A stretch of 64,000 nt of DNA, from NCBI GenBank assembly GCA_016721385.1, contig JADKIE010000001.1:124001-188000 (forward strand), in the 5' to 3' direction. Below are positions 30,252 to 42,334 of the stretch, piece by piece; the stretch's first letter is position 1; every line of letters starts with the position of its first letter. Below the pieces are notes generated by a model, which saw only the letters and a program-made list of their open reading frames with translations, did no database searches and had not been told where the DNA came from. This stretch comes from Chitinophagaceae bacterium. GTDB lineage: Bacteria; Bacteroidota; Bacteroidia; Chitinophagales; Chitinophagaceae. The translations under genes and the position numbers were made by a program.

Positions 30252-33200
30252 ATGGACATTACTTATACTGCTTTTTTGGGCAGTGTTTGGCGCCTTATTT
30301 TATTTTGTATACGGCATAAACAAGTGGATTTTTTATATTCTAATAATAATTTTGGCTTATGTTTTGCTCATATTTTTCACAAACTAAAGCATAAAATTGC
30401 CTTTTTTGCCGGAGCCTTGTTGTTTTTTTTAGCAATATGGCTGGCAATAAATTACACCCCGTTTCAAAATTTTTTAGTAAAAAAAATTGCGGCAACTCTG
30501 TCTAAAAATTTAAAAACTAAAGTTGAAGTAAAACATGTTGACTTTAGCCTTTTTAATAAAATGCTGATTGAAGGTGTGTTGATAGAAGACAAAAAACAAG
30601 ATACTCTTTTATATGCCGGCACAGCAAAAGTGAATATAACCGATTGGTTCTTTTTGAAAGATGAAGCCACATTAAAATATATTGGCCTAAACAACACCGT
30701 TATTAATTTAAAAAGAAGTGATACCACTTGGAACTATCAGTTTTTGGTAGATTATTTTTCCGGTCCATCTACGGGTAAAAAAAAGAAGCAAGGCTTACAA
30801 CTCGATTTAAAAACCATAGAAATTGAAAACCTGCGTTTTAATAAAACAGATGAATGGATTGGGCAAAACCTGAACGCATCTGTAAAAAAACTAACCCTTG
30901 ATGCTAACAACATAAATTTTGATAAAAAGATTGTTGACATTTCAACCATTAATTTAGTGCAACCTCTTTTTGCACAATACAATTACGAAGGTAACAAAAG
31001 CAAAACCGGTTATGTAAGCCCTCCAAAAACAATGTTAAACATTCCAACAAAATACAAATGGAATAATGCCGAATGGGCAATTAATGTAAATGAAATAACA
31101 CTTAAAGACGGAACATTTAAAAACGATAAAGAAACAGAGCGGTTGGCATTTAATGATAAATTTGACGGGCAGCATATTTTATTCCATCAAATTACGGGTA
31201 CACTTAAAAATGTTAAGTTTTTACAAGACACTCTTTCCGTCAATTTAAATTTATCAATCAAAGAAAGAAGCGGATTAGATGTAAAACAGATTGAAGCATT
31301 TTACAAACTAACTCCCGAAATGATGGAGTTTAACCAATTAAACTTGGTTACAAACAAAAGCAGGCTAAGCAATTATTATGTTATGCGTTATCAAAATTTT
31401 AATGCAGACATGAGTGATTTTATACATAGTGTTAAATTAGAAGGCAAGTTTGAAAACAGCAAAGTACATAGCGATGATATTGCCATTTTTGCTCCAACAT
31501 TAAAAACATGGAACAGGCAATTTGATATTTCGGGAAATGCCAGAGGCACCATTGATAATTTAACCGCAAAAAAATGTTGCTAAAAAGTGGCAACACTACT
31601 ATTGATGGAGATATTTCTTTAAGAGGTTTGCCGGATATTAACACCACGTTTATCGATTTTAAATCAAACGATTTACAAACTAATTACAACGATTTAGTAA
31701 CACTTGTTCCATCTTTAAAAAAAGTAACGCAACCTCAATTAAAAAAACTGGGCAACATTAGGTTTAAGGGAAATTATACTGGTTTTATAAATGATTTTGT
31801 TGCATACGGCAACATAAATACCAATTTGGGCAATATTAATGCAGATATTAACATGAAGCTACCAAAAGGCTCTCCTGCATTATATTCCGGCAAAATTATA
31901 ACCAATGCATTTAACTTAGGAAGTTTTTTAAATACAAAAAACCTGGGTTTAATTACCGCAAATGGCACAATTAAAGGAAGTGGCTTTGGCCAAAACGATG
32001 TAAAAGCAAATTTTAAAGGAGAGATAAAGCAAATTGAGTTATTAAATTACAATTATCAAAATCTTACGGTTGATGGTGCATTTGATAAAAAATTATTTAA
32101 AGGAAAGTTATCAGTTAACGACCCCAATTTAGTAATAGACGACGCAATAGGGTCGGTTGACTTTAATGGTAAAAATCCGCAGTTTAATATTGAAGGGTTT
32201 ATAAAAAAAGCAAACCTTAAAAAGTTGCATTTAACAAAAGATGATTTTGCCGTAAGAGGTAATTTAAATCTTAATTTTAAAGGAAGTACGTTAGATAATT
32301 TTTCAGGTAATGCCGATGTGATTGATGCTGTTTTAAACCACAATGGCCAACAGCTTTCGTTAAATAATTTGCATATTTCATCCACTGTAGAAAACGGGGT
32401 TAAAAATTTAACCCTAAACAGTAACGATGCAGATGTTACCATTAAAGGCAATTTTAATATTGAACAATTGCCCGATGCATTTGCCTTGCTTTTAAACAAA
32501 TACTACCCAAGTTATTTTAAAAAACCAACCCGTAAATTAACCAATCAGGATTTTACCTTTGATATAAAAACAAAACAGGTAGATGAGTATGTGCAAATTT
32601 TAGATAAACGCTTAAAGGGTTTTAACAATTCAAATTTTTTGGGCAGTTTAAAAATTCCGGAAAACGAATTGAACCTTACTGCCGATGTGCCGGAATTTAG
32701 TTATGATGGCAAAACCTTTGTAAATACTCATTTACAAGCCAATGGCACAGGCGACACACTTTCTACCGTTATTAATGTGGAAGATGTAGGCATTAACGAT
32801 AGTTTACATTTGCCACAAAGCAAATTAATATTAACCTCTGCAAAAGATATTACCAATCTTCAATTATCTACCAGTGCATCCAAAACATTAAGCGATGCAC
32901 AACTTAATGCCAGCATACAAACCTTAAGCGATGGTGTAAAAATCCATTTCTTCCCATCTTCTTTTATATTAAATGATAAAAAATGGAATCTAGAAAAGAT
33001 GGTGAACTTACTATTAGTAAATCTTTTATTGAAGCAAGTGAAGTAAAGTTTTCGCAAGGAAATCAGGAAATAGTAATCAGTACAATTCCAAGCGATGAAA
33101 TAACTTCAACAGATGTTGTTGCAAAACTAAAAATGTAAACATTAATGATTTTACACCCTTTATAAAAAATTACCCCGGCTGGAAGGTATTTTAAACGGTA

Positions 33201-35062
33201 CACTTACTTTAAAAGATCCTTTTGGCAAGCCATTTATAGAGTTTGAGGGAAATGCTGAAGATTTTAGTTTTGAAAACAATAAAATAGGTAAAGTAAATAT
33301 TAAAGGCGATGCAAATACAAGCACCGGACTAATACGTTTTAAGACCAATACGGATGGAGAAAATTATAAGTTTGATATTGAAGGATCATACAACTCAAAA
33401 GACAGTTTGGGCAATGCATTAAATCTGTCTTTTTTATCGGAGAGATTTAAGTTAAGTTTACTGGAAACCTATTTGGGTACTATTTTTAGCAATATGCAAG
33501 GCAATGCTGTTAGCGACCTAAAAGTAACTGCCGGAAAAAGCAACAAAACCATTACCGGCAGTGTAGCCATAACCGATGGATCTTTTAAAGTAAACTATAC
33601 ACAATGCACCTATAAATTTACTAATGAAACCATTTTATTTAACCCGGATGAAATTGATTTGGGCGAAATGGTGCTTACAGATACATTAGGCAATAATGCC
33701 AACGCCAGCGGAAGAATGTATCACAAATTTTTTCAGGATTTTGAGTTTGATAATGTAAAGCTGGATACCAGAAAGATGCTTTTGCTTAATACCAGTAAAA
33801 AAGATAACAGCCAGTTTTACGGAAAAATAATTGGTAATGCAAAGCTTAAAATTGATGGGCCAATTACAGATATGAAAATGGATATTGAAGGTGAGGCAAG
33901 TAATAACGAATTAGACAGTAACCATATTTACATACCCAGCAGCACAGGTAAAGAAGCCGGTGCAATTGATTACATAGAGTTTATACAATTTGGTACAAAA
34001 ATGGAAGACCTTGGTAAAAGTAATCAGGGAACCAATATTGTAGTAAACATGAGTTTAACGGCTAATCCAGCTTGTAAGATAGATGTAATTTTGGATGAAG
34101 AAACCGGCGATATTATAAAAGGACGTGGTAATGGTGTTTTAAAAATTAAGGCAGGGAATAAAGAAAATTTAGACATAAGAGGCACATATAATATAACAGG
34201 CGGCGAGTATACTTTTAATTTTCAAACTATATTAAAAAAATATTTTACCATAAGCGGCGGCACTATTAATTGGAGTGGCGATCCGTATAAAGCTGCAATT
34301 GATATTAAAGCTAAGTATTTGGCGGAAAAAGTAGATGTTAGCAGTATCCCTTCTTCTACATCAAAAGGGTTTAAGCAAAAAGAAAATGTTACTATTGTAT
34401 CTCACCTAACCGGCGAGTTACAAAAACCCATTATTGATTTTGAGTTTGAAGTGGAAGGCGATATTAAAAATGATTTTGTAGCCAAAAAATATCTTGCCGA
34501 TTTAAAAAGCAATCAAAATGAAATGAACAAACAAGTGGCCAGTATTCTTTTGTTTGGTTCGTTTATTAGTAATAATCAAAACTTTTTATCGGGCGGCAAT
34601 GTAGCCGGTATTGCTACCAATACCATTGGTGGTATGCTTTCAAGCTGGCTAACCAATTTATTTAACAGAGAGTTAGAAAGGGCAACAAAAGGCATATTAT
34701 CTACTTATGTGGATTTAAGTACAACTATAGATTTACAGCAGCAAGCTAAACAGCTACAGGCTAACATCAGAGCAGGATTAAAAATACTTCTAAGTAATCG
34801 TGTACAAATTTTAGTAGGCGGTAATTTAGATTATAACAATCCGTATGCTCAATTACAAAAACGTGGGTTATTAACACCCGATTTATCTATTGAATGGTTG
34901 GTTAATAAAGAAGGAAGTATAAGGGTTGTTGGTTTTAACCGTACCAGCACCGATTTAAACTTAGGCCAGCGAAACCGTACCGGTATTAGCCTTACCTATC
35001 GTAAAGATTTTGATAAGATTAGTGATATTTTTAGAAGGAAGAAAAAGAAAACGAATCCTTGA
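30252..35062 (+). CDS. TamB-like translocation/assembly module protein, four frameshifts
   Basis: After repair this is about 1600 residues, typical of Bacteroidota TamB. A membrane anchor (IAFFAGALLFFLAIWLAINY) is followed by AsmA-like and long repetitive beta-helical sequence. The DUF490/TamB C-terminal domain contains KNDFVAKKYLADLKSNQNEM, then NKEGSIRVVGFNRTSTDLN. TamB bridges inner and outer membranes and helps lipid transport and outer-membrane assembly. Frame breaks, each a missing base: near 31573, 33000, 33132 and 33176. The first ATG at 30252 gives an unconvincing N-terminus of about 45 residues before the anchor, so the true start is uncertain. Convergent with ribBA 21 bases downstream. 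Confidence 0.9.
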
Positions 35063-35083
35063 TTAGTAGATGAGTTAAAAAAA

Positions 35084-36286
35084 TTAACTACCCATTATTT
35101 CATGCCCCATTTTATCTCTTTTAGTTCGCAAATATTTTTCGTTATGCGGATTGCAGGTAATTTCTATAGCAACAGTATCTACCACTTCTAACCCGTAACC
35201 CAATAAGCCGGCTCGTTTACGAGGGTTATTGCTCATCAATTTCATTTTGCTTATCCCTAAATGACGTAGTATTTGTGCACCAACTCCATAATCTCGTTCA
35301 TCCATACCAAAGCCAAGTTCCAAATTAGCTTCTACCGTATCACGGCCATTTTCCTGTAACTTATAAGCCTTTAATTTATTTAGTAAACCAATGCCTCTAC
35401 CCTCTTGGTTCATATATAATACCACTCCTTTTCCTTCGGTTTCTATCATTTGCATGGCAAGGTGTAATTGGTCGCCGCAATCGCAACGAAGCGATCCCAA
35501 TATATCGCCGGTAACACAACTGCTGTGCACCCGTACCATTATGGGTTCGTCTTTTTCCCATTTGCCTTTCTTCATGGCTAAATGAATTTCGCCGGTATTT
35601 ATTTGACTAAATGCTATCAACTCAAAACTGCCATATTGAGTAGGCATGTGTACGCTTACTTCTTCTTTTATTAAAGATTCGTGATGCAAACGATAGGCAA
35701 TCAAATCTTTAATAGATATTATTTTAAGGTCAAATTTTTTAGCTATTTCTAAAAGCTGAGGTAATCTTGCCATAGTACCATCTTCATTCATTATTTCTAC
35801 CAATGCTCCGGCTGGTTCTAATCCTGCTAATCTGGCTAAATCTATCGTAGCTTCGGTATGTCCGCTACGGCGCAAGACACCGCCTTTTTTTGCTTTTAAT
35901 GGAAAAATATGCCCCGGCCTTCCTAAGTGTTCTGGCTTAGTATCTTTATTTATTAATGCTTGTATTGTCTTGGCCCTATCTTGAGCAGATATGCCGGTAG
36001 TGCAGCCATCGCCAATTAAATCAACACTTACCGTAAAAGCGGTTTCGTGTAAAGATGTGTTGTCGGTAACCATAGGCTGTAAGTTAAGTTGGGCACATCT
36101 TTCCTCGGTTAAAGCGGCACATATTAAGCCTCTGCCTTCTTTACTCATAAAGTTGATAAGCTCCGGAGTTATATTGGCTGCAGCAGTAATAAAATCGCCT
36201 TCATTTTCTCTATCTTCATCATCTACCACAATAACCAATTTGCCGTTTTTTATCTCATTTATGGCACTTTCAATACTGTCAAGCAT
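35084..36286 (-). CDS. ribBA: Bifunctional 3,4-dihydroxy-2-butanone-4-phosphate synthase / GTP cyclohydrolase II
   Basis: An intact fusion of 400 residues. The RibB half (residues 1 to about 200) shows VVDDEDRENEGDFITAA, with the acidic metal ligands, and RRSGHTEATIDLARLAGL. The RibA half shows RVHSSCVTGDILGSLRCDCG, with the three zinc cysteines, and VLYMNQEGRGIGLLNKLKAY. It makes both precursors of the riboflavin ring: dihydroxybutanone phosphate from ribulose 5-phosphate, and the pyrimidine from GTP. I looked upstream for an FMN riboswitch and saw none. The promoter is probably the TACCTTTG box just upstream. Confidence 0.97.
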   Translation of the reverse strand: MLDSIESAINEIKNGKLVIVVDDEDRENEGDFITAAANITPELINFMSKEGRGLICAALTEERCAQLNLQPMVTDNTSLHETAFTVSVDLIGDGCTTGISAQDRAKTIQALINKDTKPEHLGRPGHIFPLKAKKGGVLRRSGHTEATIDLARLAGLEPAGALVEIMNEDGTMARLPQLLEIAKKFDLKIISIKDLIAYRLHHESLIKEEVSVHMPTQYGSFELIAFSQINTGEIHLAMKKGKWEKDEPIMVRVHSSCVTGDILGSLRCDCGDQLHLAMQMIETEGKGVVLYMNQEGRGIGLLNKLKAYKLQENGRDTVEANLELGFGMDERDYGVGAQILRHLGISKMKLMSNNPRKRAGLLGYGLEVVDTVAIEITCNPHNEKYLRTKRDKMGHEIMGS

Positions 36287-36305
36287 ATTTGTACTAATTT
36301 AGATA

Positions 36306-36333
36306 CAAAGGTAATAAGTAATAATACACCCAA
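36306..36333 (-). promoter_or_regulatory. Candidate promoter of ribBA
   Basis: On the minus strand TACCTTTG (36306-36313) fits TAnnTTTG, with TTG at 36331-36333 after a 17-base spacer, slightly short. It lies about 20 bases upstream of the ATG. Confidence 0.5.
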
Positions 36334-36559
36334 TTTTTGCATTTGGGAAATAAGTTGCACTATACACAACCTTGGTACAACAAGCGTTAAAAGAGAAAAA
36401 GGACAAAATCGTTGCGTTTTTATATTTAAAAAAAACGATATATTTTCGAAAACTTAAATGCAGCTAATATTAACAAATTATTGCCTAACAGTTTGTTAAT
36501 AAATGTTAGTTCAAATTAGGCAAATATTTAGTTTCTTTGCCGCTGTAAAAACAACAATT

Positions 36560-39500
36560 ATGAGAATGAAAAAAATTCTATTCCTGTTACTATCTGTTTT
36601 GGCATTAAACTTTGGTGTTAAAGCACAGATTACAACAAGTGGTATTGCAGGTACAGTTAAAAATGCAAAAAATGAGGCACTGGTGGGTGCTACCATTTCT
36701 GCAACACACAATCCTACCGGAACTGTGTATAAAGTTCAAAGTAGAGCTAATGGTAGGTTTGATATTTCTAACATGAATAATGGCGGTCCTTACACAATTG
36801 AGGTAACTTACGTTAATTATGAGAAAGATGTAAAACAAGATGTATTCCTTAACTCTGGGTGAAGTTTTCCGCAGCGATTTTATATTGGCTGAAAAATCTA
36901 ACTCAATGTCCGAGATTGTGGTAAATGCAAGAGCAAAAGCCGATTTGGGATCTAAAGGCGGTACAGGATCCTCTATTGGCAGGGATAAAATTGAACTGAC
37001 TACTGCTGTAGGAAGAAACATTCAAGATTATATTAAAACAATACCTTTTGCTAAAACATTAAATGGTAATGAAGGTGCTGTAACAATTGCCGGTCAAAAT
37101 AACAGATACAACTCTTTTTATATTGATGGAGCTATTAATAATGATGTATTTGGTTTAGCAAACTCTGGTACCAATGGTGGCCAAACAGGTGCTGCTCCAA
37201 TTTCAATCGATGCAATTGATCAGTTTCAGGTAATGATATCTCCGTACGATGCATCGGTTGGTAACTTTACTGGTGGTGGTATTAATGCAGTAACAAAAGG
37301 TGGTACCAACAAAATGGAAGGTTCTGTTTATTATCTTTTCCGTAACGAAAAACTTGCTGGTAAAAACCCCTTACAGCGTAAAGATACCGCACAACGTTTT
37401 CCTGCATTTAATAATAAAACCTACGGTTTTAGAGTTGGCGGACCAATCATCAAAAACAAATTATTTTATTTTGTAAGTTTTGAACAACAAAGAGATGAAA
37501 CTCCGCAATTGTTTGACTTTGCAACTTACAAAGGAAATACAAATACACTTGCAGGCGTACAAGCATTAATTGACACCGTTAAAAACAGATATGGTTATGA
37601 TATGGGTGCTTGGCAACAAACTACCAGAAAATTAGATGTAGATAGAGTTACTGCTAAAATTGACTGGAACGTAAACCCTAATCATAGAGTTACTATTAGT
37701 GGTCGTTATAATAAAGCCGTAGCTAATAATCCAAGTTTAAGTTCTTCTACATCTATCAATTTTAGCAATGGTGGTGTTTATTTCCCTAACAGAACAACCT
37801 CTTTTTCTGCAGAGTTAAAGAGTGTATTATCTAAAAGTATAAGCAATAAATTATTAGCAACCTACTCAGATGTATTAGATGACAGAAGTATTGTTGGTAA
37901 TCCTTTCCCCAGAGTTACTTTAAATGATGGAAGTGGTTCTATTATATTTGGTGGCGAAAACAGCTCAACCCAAAACTTGCTTACACAAAAGAATTTAAGT
38001 ATTGTGGATAATGTAAGATGGAATATTAAAACCACTCTATTTCTGCAGGTGTAGATTTTGAAAAATTTAGCGTGTTTAATGTATTTATTCAAAATACGTA
38101 TGGCAATTACAATTATGGTTCAACAACAGTTGGTTCAGTTACCACTAGTGGAATTCAGAAATTTCTTGCTAATAATGTTAATGCGACCAGTTATAGTTTA
38201 GGTTTCCCAAATACCGATAAAATATTAAATGACGGTACAGGTGCAGGCGCTAAATTTGATGCGGTTAAAGTTGCTTTTTACTTAAATGATGAGTTAAAAT
38301 TGGGTAACAATTTTACTGTAAATGTAGGTTTAAGAGCAGACAAATGGAGTTTCCTACAACACCATATACTGATAAATACACCAATGATAGTGCAATTGTA
38401 CAATATGCAAAATACTATGATTTAAAAGGTGCAAAAAAGCGGCCAAAAACCTAATTTCCTATTTCACTTTCTCCAAGAGTTGGGTTTACTTATAGAATAC
38501 CTGACGAAGCAGTTGTTATACGTGGTGGTGTTGGTGTATTTACCGGCCGTATGCCTTTAGTATGGCCGGGTGGTACTTACAATAACAATGGTTATTATGT
38601 AGGTGGTTACTCAGCTAACTCTACAGCTTTAAATACCATTCGTTTCAGATGGAATCCAAATGATATTGTAGGTAGTGTTTGGCAGCCAACACAAGTTGGG
38701 CAAGGCTTTACAAAAGGGCCTTTAAACTTAATTTCTAAAGATTTTAAAATGCCTAAGCTGTTGAGAGCATCATTAGGTTTTGATAAAAACTTTGGTAACG
38801 GTTGGAGTGGAACTTTAGAAGGTTTAGTAAGTAAAAATATTAATGAAGTTTATTACTATAACTTAAACATTTTACCTCCTATTGGTGTATCTGTAGGGCC
38901 AGGCTCTCGTACTGTATATGGTGTTAGCGGTAATTCAACAGCATTTGTACCAATTGCTAATAACGGTACTGGTACAAACCCTTACGATAATGCAATTTTA
39001 GTAACTAACAATACCGGCGATAAAGGTTTTGCTTACAACTTTAATGTAGGTATAGATAAAAGAACTAGAAATGGTTTAAGTTTTGGAGGTTCTTATTCTT
39101 ATGGAAATTCATTGGTTGTTAACGAAGGTACAAGCTCAGTAAACTTAAGCCAATGGCGTTTTATGGAATCGGTAAATGGTAGAAATACTTTAGGCCGTAG
39201 CGCTTCTGATTTTGACCAAGCTCACAGAGTATTAGTATCTGTAAGCAAGAAGTTTAAATACTTACAAGGTAAAATGGCTACTACTATTGGTTTAGCTTAC
39301 ACTGGCCAAAGTGGCACACCATTAAGTTATGTTTATGGAAGTGGAAGTATGACCCGTGATGATGGTACTTCTGGCGGTAATGATTTAATTTACATACCTA
39401 CTGCATCAGAATTACAAGCTCAAACTTTCTTGAGTAATACAGTTGGTACAACTACTTATACTCCACAACAACAAAAAGACGCTTTAGAGCTTATATTTCT

Positions 39501-39881
39501 AAAGACAAATATTTAAGTAAAAACAGAGGTTCATTTGCTGATAGAAATGGCGCAAGACTTCCTTTTACAAATAATATTGATTTAAAAGTTGTTCAGGATT
39601 TTAGTTTGAAAATTAAAAATCAAACTTACTCTTTCCAGTTAACCTGGGATGTTTACAACTTTACCAATTTACTTAACAGAGATTGGGGTAAACAATATTT
39701 TGCAAGTAACGATCAGTTTGGTTTAATATCATTTGCAGGTTATGTTAGTGCTACAAACTTAACACCGCAATATCGTTTTAACCCAACTATCACTACTCCA
39801 TACAACTTTAATAACTCGGCTACGCCTGGTTATGCAAACAGATGGGTTAGTCAAATTGGTTTAAGATTTAATTTTAAATAA
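36560..39881 (+). CDS. TonB-dependent receptor, Oar-like, with carboxypeptidase-regulatory N-terminal domain; six frameshifts
   Basis: The restored protein has 1107 residues. ATG 36560 begins MRMKKILFLLLSVLALNFGVKAQ, a signal peptide. An N-terminal CarboxypepD_reg domain (TSGIAGTVKNAKNEALVGAT) leads to a plug region (YIKTIPFAKTLNGNEGAVTI and FYIDGAINNDVFG). A large outer membrane beta-barrel ends in QIGLRFNFK. Such receptors take up large or scarce nutrients using TonB energy. Frame breaks: near 36850 (extra C), 38034, 38350 (each one A lost), 38435 (extra A), 38458 (C lost) and 39487 (T lost). No SusD partner is adjacent. A strong terminator follows. Confidence 0.93.
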
Positions 39882-39904
39882 CCAATTTATCTTTATAAAA
39901 AATT

Positions 39905-39936
39905 CCCGTTCTGTTACTGCAGAACGGGATTTTTGT
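39905..39936 (+). terminator. Terminator after the TonB receptor
   Basis: Stem CCCGTTCTG / CAGAACGGG (39905-39913 with 39920-39928) has a 6-base loop, followed by ATTTTTGTTTT. Confidence 0.85.
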
Positions 39937-40037
39937 TTTAGAAATAGTTAGAAATTATTGTTTCCTTCCTGTTTTCATTTTAGCAGCTTTATTAAGTATT
40001 TGTTCCAAATTAAAAAATAACTCAAACACAATTTTAA

Positions 40038-40622
40038 CTACAACAAAATTATAATAAATATTTTAGAAGCCCCAAAAACTAAAAAAAAGCTTCCTAAAAT
40101 AACAATAAACTGTTGTATAAAAATTCGGGCATAAGGTTCAAAAAGCAGCCTGCCCATCGACACATTTTTATATTTGCCTGAAGAAAAAAAGGTAAAAAAT
40201 GATTGTACCGCATAATAGGCCATAAAAATAAAAAGCATCATTTGCCCATCTTTTCCAAGCAATTGCGGAATTTTTGAGTACTTCATAAAAAGGCTGTTAT
40301 TAGGCATCATATTAGTAATGGCAAAAAATAGTTGAGTTTGCACAAAAACAAAAAAACCATAATGAGCTATAAAGAAAAACACAAACAACCAGCCGCTTTG
40401 TATGCTTGTGCCTCCGTTATTTTCCCAAACATCCTTCTTCTTAATAAACAATGTAACAAAACTCATTTTAAGTACATTAATAACCCCTATTATTATGGTT
40501 TCCATACAGTACACAATAAAAATCCGTTTTGCATCCCATCCTAAAAACCAAACACCATATAAAGGCATTAAATTAACAAGTATTAAAAGATAATCGCTTA
40601 TTGTTAGGCTTCGTTTAAACAT
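40038..40622 (-). CDS. DUF6498-like multi-pass membrane protein
   Basis: A protein of 194 residues with about five membrane helices. The N-terminal DYLLILVNLMPLYGVWFLGW and the following RIFIVYCMETIIIGVINVLK resemble the DUF6498 family of uncharacterised membrane proteins. A repeat of the aromatic pattern follows (LFVFFFIAHYGFFVFVQTQL). No enzymatic motif can be named. It is a single gene facing the upstream TonB receptor, divergent from the isoaspartyl peptidase gene, with a 74-base gap to that gene. Confidence 0.7.
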   Translation of the reverse strand: MFKRSLTISDYLLILVNLMPLYGVWFLGWDAKRIFIVYCMETIIIGVINVLKMSFVTLFIKKKDVWENNGGTSIQSGWLFVFFFIAHYGFFVFVQTQLFFAITNMMPNNSLFMKYSKIPQLLGKDGQMMLFIFMAYYAVQSFFTFFSSGKYKNVSMGRLLFEPYARIFIQQFIVILGSFFLVFGASKIFIIILL

Positions 40623-40696
40623 TGTAAAAAAATATTAGAAAGTTTATGCCTGTAAATTAGATACTTTTGAGTAACTAAAAATACCCACTACTACGT

Positions 40697-41647
40697 ATGC
40701 ATCCATTTTCAATTGCCGTTCATGGCGGAGCCGGAACAATTTTAAAAGAAGATATGACTCCAGAATTGGAGAAAGCTTATTTGCAAGGTTTGCAAGATGC
40801 CTTAAATGCCGGCTACGCCGTACTGGAAGAAGGTGGCACTGCAGTAAATGCCGTTAAGGCTGCATGTGTAATTTTAGAAGACAACTTGTTGTTTAATGCC
40901 GGCCGAGGCTCTGTATTTACCAAAAAAGGCGTACAGGAAATGGATGCTGCCATAATGGATGGCAAAAATTTAGCAGCCGGATCTGTTGCCGGTGTACGTA
41001 ATGTACGTAACCCAATTGAGTTGGCTACCGAAGTAATGCTAAATAGTAATCATGTTTTTTTAAGTGGTAAAGGAGCTAATGATTTTGCAATTAAGCAAGG
41101 TATAAAGTTAGAGCCGGATGAATTCTTTTTTTCACAGTTCAGGTACGATCAATGGAAATCTATACGAGATAGTGATAATTATTCACTCGATCACACACAC
41201 CAGGGATTAGAAGAATTGATGAGAGATAAAAAATTTGGGACCATTGGTGCCGTTGCCTGCGATGGTGAAGGTAATATTGCTGCCGCCACAAGTACCGGGG
41301 GCATGACTAATAAAAAATATGGCCGTATAGGCGATAGCCCTTTAATAGGCTGTGGTACTTATGCCAATAACAGCACTTGCGCCATAAGCTGCACCGGGCA
41401 CGGAGAGCCCTTTATTAGAGCAGTTGCGGCACATGATGTAAGTTGCCTCATGGAATATAAAGGGCTTACATTACAGCAAGCAATAAATGAAGTTGTAAAT
41501 GTAAAATTATTGAAGATAGATGGCGAAGGTGGAATGATTGGAGTTGATGCTAACGGAAACATAGCGCTTATTTTTAACAGCGCAGGCATGTATCGGGGAA
41601 TGAAGAATAGTAAAGGCGAAGAATTTATTGGAATTTATAAAGATTAA
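40697..41647 (+). CDS. Isoaspartyl peptidase / L-asparaginase (Ntn hydrolase)
   Basis: A protein of 316 residues with the family landmarks: AVHGGAGTI at the start, GGTAVNAVKAACVILED, and the autocleavage site FGTIGAVACDGEGNIAAATS, where the threonine becomes the N-terminal nucleophile of the beta subunit. STGGMTNKKYGRIGDSPL and GCGTYANN line the substrate pocket. It cleaves isoaspartyl dipeptides and asparagine, acting in protein-damage turnover. No signal peptide is seen, so it is probably cytoplasmic. ispD starts 15 bases after it on the same strand, suggesting one transcript. Confidence 0.95.
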   Translation: MHPFSIAVHGGAGTILKEDMTPELEKAYLQGLQDALNAGYAVLEEGGTAVNAVKAACVILEDNLLFNAGRGSVFTKKGVQEMDAAIMDGKNLAAGSVAGVRNVRNPIELATEVMLNSNHVFLSGKGANDFAIKQGIKLEPDEFFFSQFRYDQWKSIRDSDNYSLDHTHQGLEELMRDKKFGTIGAVACDGEGNIAAATSTGGMTNKKYGRIGDSPLIGCGTYANNSTCAISCTGHGEPFIRAVAAHDVSCLMEYKGLTLQQAINEVVNVKLLKIDGEGGMIGVDANGNIALIFNSAGMYRGMKNSKGEEFIGIYKD

Positions 41648-41662
41648 GAGTGTAAAATAATT

Positions 41663-42334
41663 ATGAAGAAGATAGCAGTAATTGTTGCCGGTGGTAGCGG
41701 AAGCAGAATGAACAGCAGTACTCCAAAACAATTTTTATTACTGAACGGAAAACCATTGTTGTTTTATACCATTCAAACATTTTTAGGCGCATTTAATGAT
41801 TTGGAAATTATTTTAGTTTTACCCGAAGAAAATATTGCAGCCGGGCAAGAAATAATTGATGCGTTTTTTGATTATAGCAGAATTAAAATTACTGCAGGTG
41901 GCCGTACTCGTTTTCACTCGGTACAAAATGGTTTAAATTTAATAGAAGATGAAGCCATCGTTTTTGTACATGATGGTGTACGATGCCTGCTTAGCACTAA
42001 TTTAATAAACCGTTGCTATACTGCTGCCCTTGAGTTTGGATCGGCAATACCTGTAATTAACAGTACAGATAGTTTACGTAAAATTACAGAAGAAGATAGC
42101 GAGGCTATTGAAAGAACTTCTATTAAATTGGTACAAACTCCACAAACATTTCATAGCAAAATACTTTTACCTGCCTTTAAAATAGATTATAAAGATAAAT
42201 TTACCGACGAGGCTACTGTTGTTGAAGCCTATGGCCTAAAAGTGCATTTAATTGAAGGGGAAGAAGCTAATATTAAAATTACCAAGCCAATTGATTTACT
42301 CATTGCAGAAAAAATTATCGTTTCAACCATCTAA
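41663..42334 (+). CDS. ispD: 2-C-methyl-D-erythritol 4-phosphate cytidylyltransferase
   Basis: A protein of 223 residues. The CTP-binding N-terminus AGGSGSRMNSSTPKQFLLL, the FVHDGVRCLL motif and the segment FTDEATVVEAYG (with the usual DEA) match IspD. It catalyses the third step of the non-mevalonate (MEP) isoprenoid pathway, coupling CTP to methylerythritol phosphate. ispE, the following step, is also in this window (59619-60434). The 3' end overlaps the convergent FemAB-like gene by 20 bases. Confidence 0.95.
   Translation: MKKIAVIVAGGSGSRMNSSTPKQFLLLNGKPLLFYTIQTFLGAFNDLEIILVLPEENIAAGQEIIDAFFDYSRIKITAGGRTRFHSVQNGLNLIEDEAIVFVHDGVRCLLSTNLINRCYTAALEFGSAIPVINSTDSLRKITEEDSEAIERTSIKLVQTPQTFHSKILLPAFKIDYKDKFTDEATVVEAYGLKVHLIEGEEANIKITKPIDLLIAEKIIVSTI

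Noticed and set aside
30252..35062. Several separate genes for the TamB fragments
   Set aside because: The fragments join into one TamB-like protein after adding four bases, and total length becomes divisible by three.
36287..36559. FMN riboswitch before ribBA
   Set aside because: No RFN-like conserved segments are visible in the short leader; only a promoter box stands out.
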